Shown here piece after piece: positions 17,834 through 26,109 of a stretch of 43,312 nucleotides of DNA. The notes under the pieces were generated by a model. The model made no database searches. It was not told the DNA's origin and worked only from the letters and a program-made list of their open reading frames with translations. Within the stretch, counting starts at the first letter, position 1. Every line of letters begins with the position of its first letter. The position numbers and the translations under genes were made by a program. This DNA is from Clostridia bacterium (lineage in GTDB: Bacteria > Bacillota > Clostridia > Oscillospirales > CAG-272): the NCBI GenBank assembly GCA_017412675.1, contig JAFPWV010000156.1, forward strand, positions 1 through 43,312. Direction: 5' to 3'.

Positions 17834-19153
17834 ATGGATTATCTGCATGACTCCCATCGCTCGATGTTTGCGAAGCTTCTGCCTTCCGCCATCGGAGCGA
17901 TGCTCAGCGAGACGGTGGCGTCCCTGATTGACACGATCATTTTAAGCCACTATCTCGGCCCGGATATGCTTTCGACCATCAGCATCTGTATGCCGATCTA
18001 TATGTTCGTCAATACGCTTTCCATGCTGATCGTATCCGGCGGCGCGACCCTCTTCGCCCAGTCCCTCGGCCGGGAAGACCGGGAAGACGCGCAGCGCTAC
18101 TATACCTGCAGCATCGTACTGATGGTGCTCTGCGGCGCGGTGCTGACCGTGACCGGACTGGTCTTTACGGAGCCGATCATGACCCTTCTCGGTGCCTCGG
18201 GGTCGGTCCTCGCGCCTACGGTCCTGTACGGCAGAGTGCTGTTTGCGTTCATGATCCCGCTCTGCCTATATCAGCAGCTGATGGTCTATGTCCGTTTCGA
18301 CGGCGCGCCCATCCTCTCCCTGATCTCCACCGTTGTCTGCGCCGTTGTCAATCTTGTGCTGGACGTGCTGTTCGTCGGCGTGTTTGAGTGGGGCCCGGGA
18401 GGAGCGGCGCTGGCGACCTGCCTTGCCTACACCGTCGCCATGCTCATCAACGCCGCACACCTTCTGCAGAAAAACAACGGTCTGATCTTCCGCCGCCGCA
18501 GCATGGGCAAAGCGCGTATCGGGCGGGTCCTGAAAACCGGAATCCCCCTGTCCGTCACCCAGCTCGGGATGGCGGTCGGTACATCGCTCTTCAACATCCG
18601 CATCATGGAAGTCGGCGGCCCGATGCATCTGGACGTGTACGGCGTGATCACCCAGCTCTCCGTTGTGGCCATGGCGCTCTACGAGGGCATCGCCCAGGCC
18701 TGTCAGCCCATCCTCGCCGCGTGCTTCGGAGCAGGAGACCGGAAACGGACGGCCCAGACCATCCGCTACGGTTTTGTCATGGAGATCATCGCCATGACCT
18801 TTGCGACGGTGGCATATATCTTTGGCGCCGGATTCGTGGCGAACCTCTTTTCGATGCGGGAAGCGGAAATCCACGCAGCAGCGGTCGGCGCGATCCGGAT
18901 CTATGCGCTGTCCCTGTTGTTTACCGGCTTCAACACCATCATCATCTATCACTTCCAGGTCAAGGAGCGGGAGCTCCACGCGACCGGGATCTCGCTTCTT
19001 TCCGGCACGATCCTGCCCGTCGCCTTCCTGTATCTCTTGACGCTGCTCTTCAGCGTATCCGGCATCTGGTGGTGCTGGCTGATCGCGCAGGGACTCACCC
19101 TGATCCTGAGCGCAGTGCTCTATACCCGTGACAAAAGAATGGATTCCCATTAA
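17834..19153 (+). CDS. MATE-family multidrug/metabolite efflux transporter
   Basis: A 439-aa integral membrane protein with about twelve helices in two homologous halves fits the MATE family, which exports organic compounds using Na+ or H+ gradients. The start at 17834 is preferred because GAAAGGA lies 9 bases ahead; an in-frame ATG at 17810 has no such site. The gene begins 175 bases after the kinase and stops 10 bases before the NRPS start, so it almost surely shares a transcript with the NRPS. Export of the NRPS product, or self-protection from it, is the likely role, inferred from position. I see no clear promoter in the preceding 175 bases. Confidence 0.88.
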   Translation: MDYLHDSHRSMFAKLLPSAIGAMLSETVASLIDTIILSHYLGPDMLSTISICMPIYMFVNTLSMLIVSGGATLFAQSLGREDREDAQRYYTCSIVLMVLCGAVLTVTGLVFTEPIMTLLGASGSVLAPTVLYGRVLFAFMIPLCLYQQLMVYVRFDGAPILSLISTVVCAVVNLVLDVLFVGVFEWGPGGAALATCLAYTVAMLINAAHLLQKNNGLIFRRRSMGKARIGRVLKTGIPLSVTQLGMAVGTSLFNIRIMEVGGPMHLDVYGVITQLSVVAMALYEGIAQACQPILAACFGAGDRKRTAQTIRYGFVMEIIAMTFATVAYIFGAGFVANLFSMREAEIHAAAVGAIRIYALSLLFTGFNTIIIYHFQVKERELHATGISLLSGTILPVAFLYLLTLLFSVSGIWWCWLIAQGLTLILSAVLYTRDKRMDSH

Positions 19154-19163
19154 GGAGGAATAT

Positions 19164-22100
19164 ATGAACGAAGATCGAATCTTGACATGGTGGCAGGAAC
19201 GGCTCTCCGGGCTGGAGGTCGATGTGTGCCCTGCCGTCGACTTGCCGGACAACGAAGAAGGCGGCGCGTTTGCCTCTCTTTCCGTTGCCGCGCCGGACGC
19301 AGACCGCGATATTCTGACCGCGGCGTTTGCATATACGCTCGCAAAGTTCACCAGTCAGAACGAGAGCCTTTTCTGGATGCGCGAAGGGGAAACATGCTTC
19401 CCGTTTTACGTCTCCTTTGACGAAAACGTGCCGGCGGAGGAGTTCCGTGCCGCTGTGACCTCGCTGCGTGCGGAGGCGCTCGATCATCCCTTCTCCGACG
19501 AAGCGGCGCTTGCCTCCTCCCTCGGGTTGAACCGGGAACTTCTGTTGCCCTTCGACGCCGCTTTTGTGCCGGATCCCGCCGCGGAATGGAAGCTCTGCCT
19601 CCTCCCGTCCGACGGTATGCTCACGCTTTATTACCGGAAGAACTGGTATCTGCCCGAGAACATGCGCCGCCTCGCCGAAACGGTCGCGCGGGTCGCGAAG
19701 CAGTACCCCGGGATCGAACGCCTGCGGGATCTGACACTCATCGGCGCGGACGACATTGCCGTGCTTGCCTCCTTCCCCCATTGGGAATTTCCGCCGTCCG
19801 CCGAAAACGTTCCCCAAATCCTGAAGCGTGCCGCGGATCGTTATCCCGACAACATCGCCGTCGTTTACGAAGGGGACGCGCTGACCTACGCGCAGTTCGA
19901 CAAGAAGACGGACGCCATCGCCGCCGCTCTCGCCGAAAAGGGGATCGGCAGGGGGGCCGTGGTTTCCACGCTGCTTCCCCGCTGCAAATGGATGCCCGTC
20001 GTCGCTGCAGCGATCCTCAAAACCGGCGCGGCCTATCAGCCCCTCGATCCGTCCTATCCGCCCGAGCGCCTGAACTTCATGGTCCGGGATTCCGGCGCGG
20101 CGCTGGTCATCGCGGACCGGGAGCTGCGGGATCTGATCGCGGAGTACGAAGGGCCGTTCCTCTATCTCGACGAACTTGATGCGCTTCCCGACGCAGCGCC
20201 GCTGAACCGTGAGATCCGCCCGGAAGACCCCTTCATCCTGCTCTACACCTCCGGGACCACCGGCACGCCCAAGGGCGTCATCCTCCATCACGGAAACCTG
20301 GTCAATTTCATCGACTGGTATGTGCCGAAATTCCGTCTGACGCCTGAGAGCCGCAGCGCAGCCTACGCCAGCTTCGGATTCGACGCGAATATGATGGATA
20401 CCTATCCCACCCTCGCGGCGGGAGCCCAAATGCATATCCTGTCGGACGACGTGCGCTTCGATCTGCGGGCCATCAATCGCTATTTCAACGAAAACGGCAT
20501 CACCCACGGCTTCATGACGACGCAGGTGGGCCGCCAGTTTGCGCTCATGACCGACTGCCGGACCCTCAAGATCATGTCGATGGGCGGCGAATCGCTGGTT
20601 CCCTTCGATCCGCCGGCGGACATGGAGATCTACAACCTGTACGGGCCGACGGAATGCACGGTCCTTTCCACGTCCTATCGGATGACGAGCGATTCCAAGC
20701 GGCTGCCCATCGGGATGCCCGTCAACAACACGAGGTTGTATGTGGCGGACAGCTTCCAGCGTCTTTTGCCGATCGGCGCGATGGGCGAGCTCCTCATCGC
20801 AGGCGCACAGGTCGGGACCGGGTACCTGAACCGCCCGGAAAAGACCGCCGAGGCCTTCATCGCCAATCCCTTCACTTCCGATCCTGCGTACGCCCGCCTT
20901 TACCGGACCGGCGACATCGTCCGCTGGGGGAACGACGGCAACATCGAATTCGTCGGCCGCCGCGACGGTCAGGTGAAGATCCGCGGCTTCCGGATCGAGA
21001 TGACCGAGGTCGAACGCGTCCTGCGGGAGTTCCCCGGCATCACCGACGCGACCGTCGTCGCACGGGAAGCGCCCGCCGGAGGAAAGATGATCTGTGCCTA
21101 TGTGGTGTCGCCAGACCCGGTGGACATCAAAGCGCTCGAACAGTTCATCCTGGAGCGCAAGCCTCCCTATATGGTGCCGGCGGTGACCATGCAGATCGAG
21201 AAGATCCCCTTGAACGTCAACGGCAAGGTGGACAAGCGGGCCCTGCCCGAGCCGGCGTTCGCCTCCGAAGACGAGGAATCCGGCCCCCGCGCGAGGACCG
21301 CTCTGGAAGAAAAGCTCTACGGGATCCTCTCGCCCATCGTCGGGACGGAGGACTTCCCGGTGGACAAACCGCTCGAGGACCTCGGGCTCACGAGTATCTC
21401 CGCCCTGATGCTGGCGGTGGATATCGAAGAGACCTTCGGCTACAGCCCCGACGTGGACATCCTCGCCCGCGGTTCCCTTCTGTCGATCGAAAACGAGATC
21501 GTCGAGCATTTCATGGTGACGCCCGCGGCAGATCAGGCGCCCGCCCGCGATTCGACAGGACCTTGGCCGCTGACCCAGACCCAGCTCGGCATCTACTCCG
21601 CCTGCATGATCGATCCGGACAACGACGCGTATCAGCTGCCGTTCTTGTTCCGGCTGTCCCCCGACACGGACACCGAACGCCTGTGCCGTGCGGTCGATGC
21701 GACGATTACGGCCCATCCGGCGCTCCTCTGCCGCATCCTGCCGGACCGGGAATCCACCGCCATCATGGTCATGTCCGAGGACGAGTTCCGCGCCGAAACG
21801 GAAGAGATCTCGGAAGAAGCGCTGGCGGCCCGCATGAAGGAGCACGTCCCGTTTGATTTTGCGAACAAGCCGCTCTGCCGCGCGAAGGTCTATCGGACCG
21901 AGGATGCGGTCTATCTCTACATCAACTTCCACCACATCGTTTTCGACGGGACGTCGCTCGTCGTGTTCATGGAGGACCTTGAAAAAGCCTTCCTCGGCGA
22001 GACGCTGGAGACGGAAAAGTATTCCGCCTTCAATCTTGCGCTCGACGAACGTGCGGCGCGCGCCAGCCAGGCCTATGCCGACGCCCGTGCCTATTATGAC

Positions 22101-25100
22101 AGCGTATTCGACGGCGTGGACGTCAACAGTCTGCCGGATCCCGACTTCCCCGGCGGAGAGCCCGAACCGGAGCACGCCCGCAAGCTCCTTCTCGGCGACG
22201 GCATGGCCGAACGTGTACAAAAGTGGTGCGGCGACCTGAAGGTGACGGAGAACGCGTTCTTCACCTTTGCGTTCGCCTATACGCTCGCGAAGGTCACCGG
22301 TCAGGACGAAGCCCTGTTCTGCAATATCTACAACGGCCGCAGCGATCCACGTACCTTCCGCACGGTGGGGATGCTCGTGAAAACCTATCCCTTCCACATC
22401 CGCTTCTCCGGCGGGGACAAGCCCGCAGATCTGGTCCGCGAAACCGCGCGCCGCATCCGCGATCTGACCGCCAACGACCTGTATTCCTTCGCGGAGGTCA
22501 GCCGCGCCTACGGCATCAGGCCGGACATCCTCTTCGCCTTCCAGGGCAGCGCGTTCAATGAATTCACCGTTGCGGGACAGCGGACGAAGAGCCTCGCGCA
22601 GTCCCTCGACAGCATCCAGGCGCCTCTTTCCGTGGATGTGTTCCTCGAGGACGGAGCCTATTCCCTGAACGCGGAGTACGATCCGGAACGCTATACCGGC
22701 GGCATGATCCGCACCTTCCTCGAACTCTTCGCGCAGACGGCACGTCAGCTTCTCGAAGCGCCCTCGCTCGACGTCGTCAACCTGATGAACGACGCAGCGC
22801 AGGCGACGCTCGATGCCGCCAACGACACCGACTGGCCCGTCGAATATCGCCCCGTCCATTGCCTCATGGAGGGATCCGCCGCGGCGACGCCCGACCGGCT
22901 TGCCGTGATCACGCCCTCTCAGAAATGGACCTACGCGGAGCTGAACGAAAAGGCGAACCGCGTCGCACACGTCCTGATCGATCTCGGGGTGCGTCCGGAC
23001 CGGATCGCCGCGCTGATGCTGCCGCGCTGTGCGGAAGTCTATGCCGTGCGCCAGGGGATCCTGAAAGCGGGCGGCGCGTTCCTGTCCATCGATCCCGAAT
23101 ACCCCGACGACCGCGTGGAGGTCATGGCGGAGGATTCGGAAGCGGTCGTGCTGGTGACGAACAGGACGCTGGCAAAAGAGCGTGCAGCGTTCCTCGCGTC
23201 GCTGTCCTGCCGCGTCGTCGCAGTGGAGGACCTCTTGGAGGATCCGCGGACTGACAACCCGGACGTGTGGGTTCCCTCCGACGCGCTGGCCTACTCCATC
23301 TTCACCTCCGGTTCCACCGGCAAGCCCAAGGGCGTGATGCTGACGCAGGGAAATCTGGTGAACTTCGTAAACGCCAACCCGAAAAACAAAGAGATCCTCG
23401 GGTACACGGAGCGGGCGCATGTTTCGCTGGCGCTGGCCGCCATCACCTTCGACGTATCCATCATGGAAGAATTCATCCCCCTCGCAAACGGCATGACCAT
23501 CTGCATGGCCACGGAGGAGGAGATCCACAATCCGGCGGCGCTTGCCTCTCTGATGACGGAAAACGACGTCGACATGATGACCTGCACGCCGTCTTTCCTG
23601 ACGAACTGCATCGGCCTCTCCGTGATGAAGCCCGCGCTCGAAAGAGTCGCTTCCTATGACTTCGGCGCGGAAGCCTTCCCGGCGGCGCTGTTCGACAAGA
23701 TCCGCGCCATCAATCCGGACGCGTACATCATGAACGGCTATGGTCCCACCGAGGCGACCATCAGCTGCACGATGGACGCCGTCACAAGGCCGAACGTCAT
23801 CACCATCGGTCAGCCCGCAAGCAATGTGAAAGCCTATATCCTCGATGCAACCGGCCATATCCTGCCTCCTCTGGTTTCCGGCGAGCTCGTCATTGCAGGT
23901 GCCGGCGTGGGACGCGGCTACATCAAGCGGGACGATCTGACGAAGGAGAAATTCATCACCATTGAAAATCTGCCCGCCTACCGGACGGGAGACATCGCGG
24001 CGTGGACGGCGGACGGGAAGATCCGCTTCAAGGGCCGCACGGACAACCAGGTCAAGCTGCGCGGCCTCCGGGTGGAGCTCGGCGAGATCGAGAGTGCGAT
24101 CAACGCCTGCGACGGCGTGCTGACGAGCATCGTCATCATGACGGGCGAGGAGAACAACAAGTTCCTGGCCGGCTACTATACCGCGAGCCGCGAGATCAGC
24201 CCCGCGGAGCTGAAGGCGGAGATCTCGAAGACGCTGACCGCGTACATGGTGCCTGGCGTGCTGATGCAGCTCGAACGGATGCCGCTGACCGCCAACGGCA
24301 AGATCGACAAGAAGAAGCTGCCGCAGGTGGAATACACGCCGGACGAAGGAGACTACGTCGCTCCCGCCAATGCCGCGGAGGAGGATTTCTGCGGCTGGTT
24401 CGCGGAACTCTTGAACATGGAACGCGTCAGCGCGGAGGGCAACTTCTTCGAGCTCGGCGGCACTTCCCTCTCCGCCGCAGTCATTGCCCTGAACGCCGCC
24501 GACCTTGGTTATCCCATCGTCTATGCCGACATCTTCAAAGCCCAGACACCGCGCGCTCTGGCTGCACTTGCGACCGGAGCGGAACCCGCGCAGCCTGCGG
24601 ACGCCGGCGAAGACGACCTGAAACGCTTCGACTACACGAAGCTGAACCTCGGGCACAACATCGAGGAAAACCTGCCCGGTCTGACGCGGTCTTCCGTCGG
24701 GAATCTGCTTCTCACCGGCGCGACCGGCTTCCTCGGCATCCATCTGCTGCACGAATATCTCGAAAACAGTCAGGGGAATGTGATCTGCCTGCTGCGCGGA
24801 CAAGAGCCGGAAAAGCATCTGAAAACGCTTTACTTCTACTATTTCGACGAGGCGCTCGATCCGTTCTTTGCCAGCGGACGCGTCCGGGTCATTCAGGGGG
24901 ACATCACCGACCGCGCTTCCCTCGAAGCCGCGAAATCCCTGCCATTCGATACGCTCATCAACTGCGCGGCGCTGGTCAAGCATTTCGTCTGGGACGACAG
25001 CCTCGAGAAGATCAACTTCCGGGGCGTCGAAAACCTCATCGCTCTGTGCGAAGAAACCGGCAAGCGTCTGATCCAGACCTCCACCGTCAGCGTGGCGGGC

Positions 25101-25775
25101 GAAGGGATCGACGGTCAGCCTCCGCGGGATTGGGTCCTGACGGAGAACGCGCTTTACAACGGCCAGCTTCTTGAAAATCAATATGCGCTGACGAAATTCA
25201 AAGCGGAAAGAGCGGTTCTGGAGGCGGTCGGACGCGGCGTGGACGCAAAGATCATGCGGCTCGGCAACCTGATGGGACGCGCTTCGGACGGCGAATTCCA
25301 GGTGAACTTCCGCAGCAACGCGTTCATCCGCTCGCTGGCAAGCTACAAGGCCATCGGAGCCGTTCCCTATTCCGCGATGAACGCGGGGACCGATTTTTCC
25401 GAAATCGACATGACTGCCCGCGCCATCCTGCTCCTCTCCGGAACCGAACGGGACTTTACCGTGTTCCATCCCATGAACAACCACACGGTCACATACGCCG
25501 ACATCGTGTATGCCATGCGGGAATACGGCTTCTCCATGGATATGCTGGAGGATGACGAATTCGAGAAACGCAGGGCGGCTGCGGGCGATGCGTCCGGCGC
25601 ATTGGTCGCCTATGAAAGCCACGAAGGCAGCGTCCGCCGCTACGAACTCGGTGCGGACTGCGGCTTCACGACGTCCGCGCTGTATCGACTGGGCTTCAAG
25701 TGGCCGGTATCCGGTGAAAAGTACATCGTTCAGATGATCAAAGCGCTGGACGAGCTCACCATGTTTGAAAAATGA
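19164..25775 (+). CDS. Dimodular NRPS with terminal reductase (partial C-A-PCP-C-A-PCP-R)
   Basis: The 2203-aa enzyme should join two amino acids and release the product reductively. Residues 1 to about 190 resemble only the second half of a condensation domain and lack HHxxxDG. A1 spans about 210-700 (LLYTSGTTGTPKG, YGPTE, YRTGD, NVNGKVDK). PCP1 has its pantetheine Ser744 in LGLTSIS. The C domain spans about 800-1210 with intact HHIVFDG (923-929). A2 spans about 1225-1725 (FTSGSTGKPKG, YGPTEAT, YRTGDIAAW, TANGKIDK). PCP2 carries Ser1768 in LGGTSLS. The reductase, from about 1845, has the NAD(P)H motif TGATGFLG and catalytic YALTK (Tyr2007, Lys2011). Such terminal reductases give peptide aldehydes, alcohols or imines that can cyclise; gut clostridial relatives are known to make dipeptide aldehydes and pyrazinones. 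The start has TAAGGAGG. No phosphopantetheinyl transferase is in the window. Confidence 0.93.
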   Translation: MNEDRILTWWQERLSGLEVDVCPAVDLPDNEEGGAFASLSVAAPDADRDILTAAFAYTLAKFTSQNESLFWMREGETCFPFYVSFDENVPAEEFRAAVTSLRAEALDHPFSDEAALASSLGLNRELLLPFDAAFVPDPAAEWKLCLLPSDGMLTLYYRKNWYLPENMRRLAETVARVAKQYPGIERLRDLTLIGADDIAVLASFPHWEFPPSAENVPQILKRAADRYPDNIAVVYEGDALTYAQFDKKTDAIAAALAEKGIGRGAVVSTLLPRCKWMPVVAAAILKTGAAYQPLDPSYPPERLNFMVRDSGAALVIADRELRDLIAEYEGPFLYLDELDALPDAAPLNREIRPEDPFILLYTSGTTGTPKGVILHHGNLVNFIDWYVPKFRLTPESRSAAYASFGFDANMMDTYPTLAAGAQMHILSDDVRFDLRAINRYFNENGITHGFMTTQVGRQFALMTDCRTLKIMSMGGESLVPFDPPADMEIYNLYGPTECTVLSTSYRMTSDSKRLPIGMPVNNTRLYVADSFQRLLPIGAMGELLIAGAQVGTGYLNRPEKTAEAFIANPFTSDPAYARLYRTGDIVRWGNDGNIEFVGRRDGQVKIRGFRIEMTEVERVLREFPGITDATVVAREAPAGGKMICAYVVSPDPVDIKALEQFILERKPPYMVPAVTMQIEKIPLNVNGKVDKRALPEPAFASEDEESGPRARTALEEKLYGILSPIVGTEDFPVDKPLEDLGLTSISALMLAVDIEETFGYSPDVDILARGSLLSIENEIVEHFMVTPAADQAPARDSTGPWPLTQTQLGIYSACMIDPDNDAYQLPFLFRLSPDTDTERLCRAVDATITAHPALLCRILPDRESTAIMVMSEDEFRAETEEISEEALAARMKEHVPFDFANKPLCRAKVYRTEDAVYLYINFHHIVFDGTSLVVFMEDLEKAFLGETLETEKYSAFNLALDERAARASQAYADARAYYDSVFDGVDVNSLPDPDFPGGEPEPEHARKLLLGDGMAERVQKWCGDLKVTENAFFTFAFAYTLAKVTGQDEALFCNIYNGRSDPRTFRTVGMLVKTYPFHIRFSGGDKPADLVRETARRIRDLTANDLYSFAEVSRAYGIRPDILFAFQGSAFNEFTVAGQRTKSLAQSLDSIQAPLSVDVFLEDGAYSLNAEYDPERYTGGMIRTFLELFAQTARQLLEAPSLDVVNLMNDAAQATLDAANDTDWPVEYRPVHCLMEGSAAATPDRLAVITPSQKWTYAELNEKANRVAHVLIDLGVRPDRIAALMLPRCAEVYAVRQGILKAGGAFLSIDPEYPDDRVEVMAEDSEAVVLVTNRTLAKERAAFLASLSCRVVAVEDLLEDPRTDNPDVWVPSDALAYSIFTSGSTGKPKGVMLTQGNLVNFVNANPKNKEILGYTERAHVSLALAAITFDVSIMEEFIPLANGMTICMATEEEIHNPAALASLMTENDVDMMTCTPSFLTNCIGLSVMKPALERVASYDFGAEAFPAALFDKIRAINPDAYIMNGYGPTEATISCTMDAVTRPNVITIGQPASNVKAYILDATGHILPPLVSGELVIAGAGVGRGYIKRDDLTKEKFITIENLPAYRTGDIAAWTADGKIRFKGRTDNQVKLRGLRVELGEIESAINACDGVLTSIVIMTGEENNKFLAGYYTASREISPAELKAEISKTLTAYMVPGVLMQLERMPLTANGKIDKKKLPQVEYTPDEGDYVAPANAAEEDFCGWFAELLNMERVSAEGNFFELGGTSLSAAVIALNAADLGYPIVYADIFKAQTPRALAALATGAEPAQPADAGEDDLKRFDYTKLNLGHNIEENLPGLTRSSVGNLLLTGATGFLGIHLLHEYLENSQGNVICLLRGQEPEKHLKTLYFYYFDEALDPFFASGRVRVIQGDITDRASLEAAKSLPFDTLINCAALVKHFVWDDSLEKINFRGVENLIALCEETGKRLIQTSTVSVAGEGIDGQPPRDWVLTENALYNGQLLENQYALTKFKAERAVLEAVGRGVDAKIMRLGNLMGRASDGEFQVNFRSNAFIRSLASYKAIGAVPYSAMNAGTDFSEIDMTARAILLLSGTERDFTVFHPMNNHTVTYADIVYAMREYGFSMDMLEDDEFEKRRAAAGDASGALVAYESHEGSVRRYELGADCGFTTSALYRLGFKWPVSGEKYIVQMIKALDELTMFEK

Positions 25776-25818
25776 TGCAGTCCGCTCGGCCGCACACACC
25801 AAATCAGGAGGTAGAGAC

Positions 25819-26109
25819 ATGACCATTGAAAAAAACGTATGCGAGAACACAGCCGAAATCAAGCTGATCGGCTGGCTCGACACCCAGACCGCCCCGGAAC
25901 TTGACGGGGAAATCAAGTCCCTCGGAGAGGAGATCACCGCTCTGACGCTCGATATGGAGAAACTCGAATACATCTCTTCCGCGGGTCTGCGCCTGATCGT
26001 CGCCGCTTATAAGAAAATGAACGGGGCGCTGACACTCCGGAACGTATCCGGCGAGATCATGAGCGTCATCAAGATGACCGGGCTTGACAAGCGGATCGTC
26101 ATCGAATGA
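25819..26109 (+). CDS. STAS-domain anti-sigma-factor antagonist (SpoIIAA/RsbV-like)
   Basis: The 96-aa single-domain STAS protein contains YISSAGLRL, with the usual phosphorylated serine at Ser53 or Ser54. In partner switching, the unphosphorylated form binds an anti-sigma kinase and frees its target. A kinase phosphorylates it and a PP2C enzyme restores it. The start at 25819 follows AGGAGG. An in-frame ATG at 25765 overlaps the NRPS end and lacks a good site. The gene lies 43 bases after the NRPS and overlaps the next gene by ATGA, so it belongs to the NRPS operon. No sigma factor or stand-alone anti-sigma gene is nearby. Confidence 0.9.
   Translation: MTIEKNVCENTAEIKLIGWLDTQTAPELDGEIKSLGEEITALTLDMEKLEYISSAGLRLIVAAYKKMNGALTLRNVSGEIMSVIKMTGLDKRIVIE

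Noticed and set aside
19095..25973. Open frame of 2292 codons on the minus strand opposite the NRPS
   Set aside because: It has no ribosome binding site, domains or membrane/signal pattern and mirrors the NRPS codon bias. In GC-rich genes the antisense frame often lacks stops.
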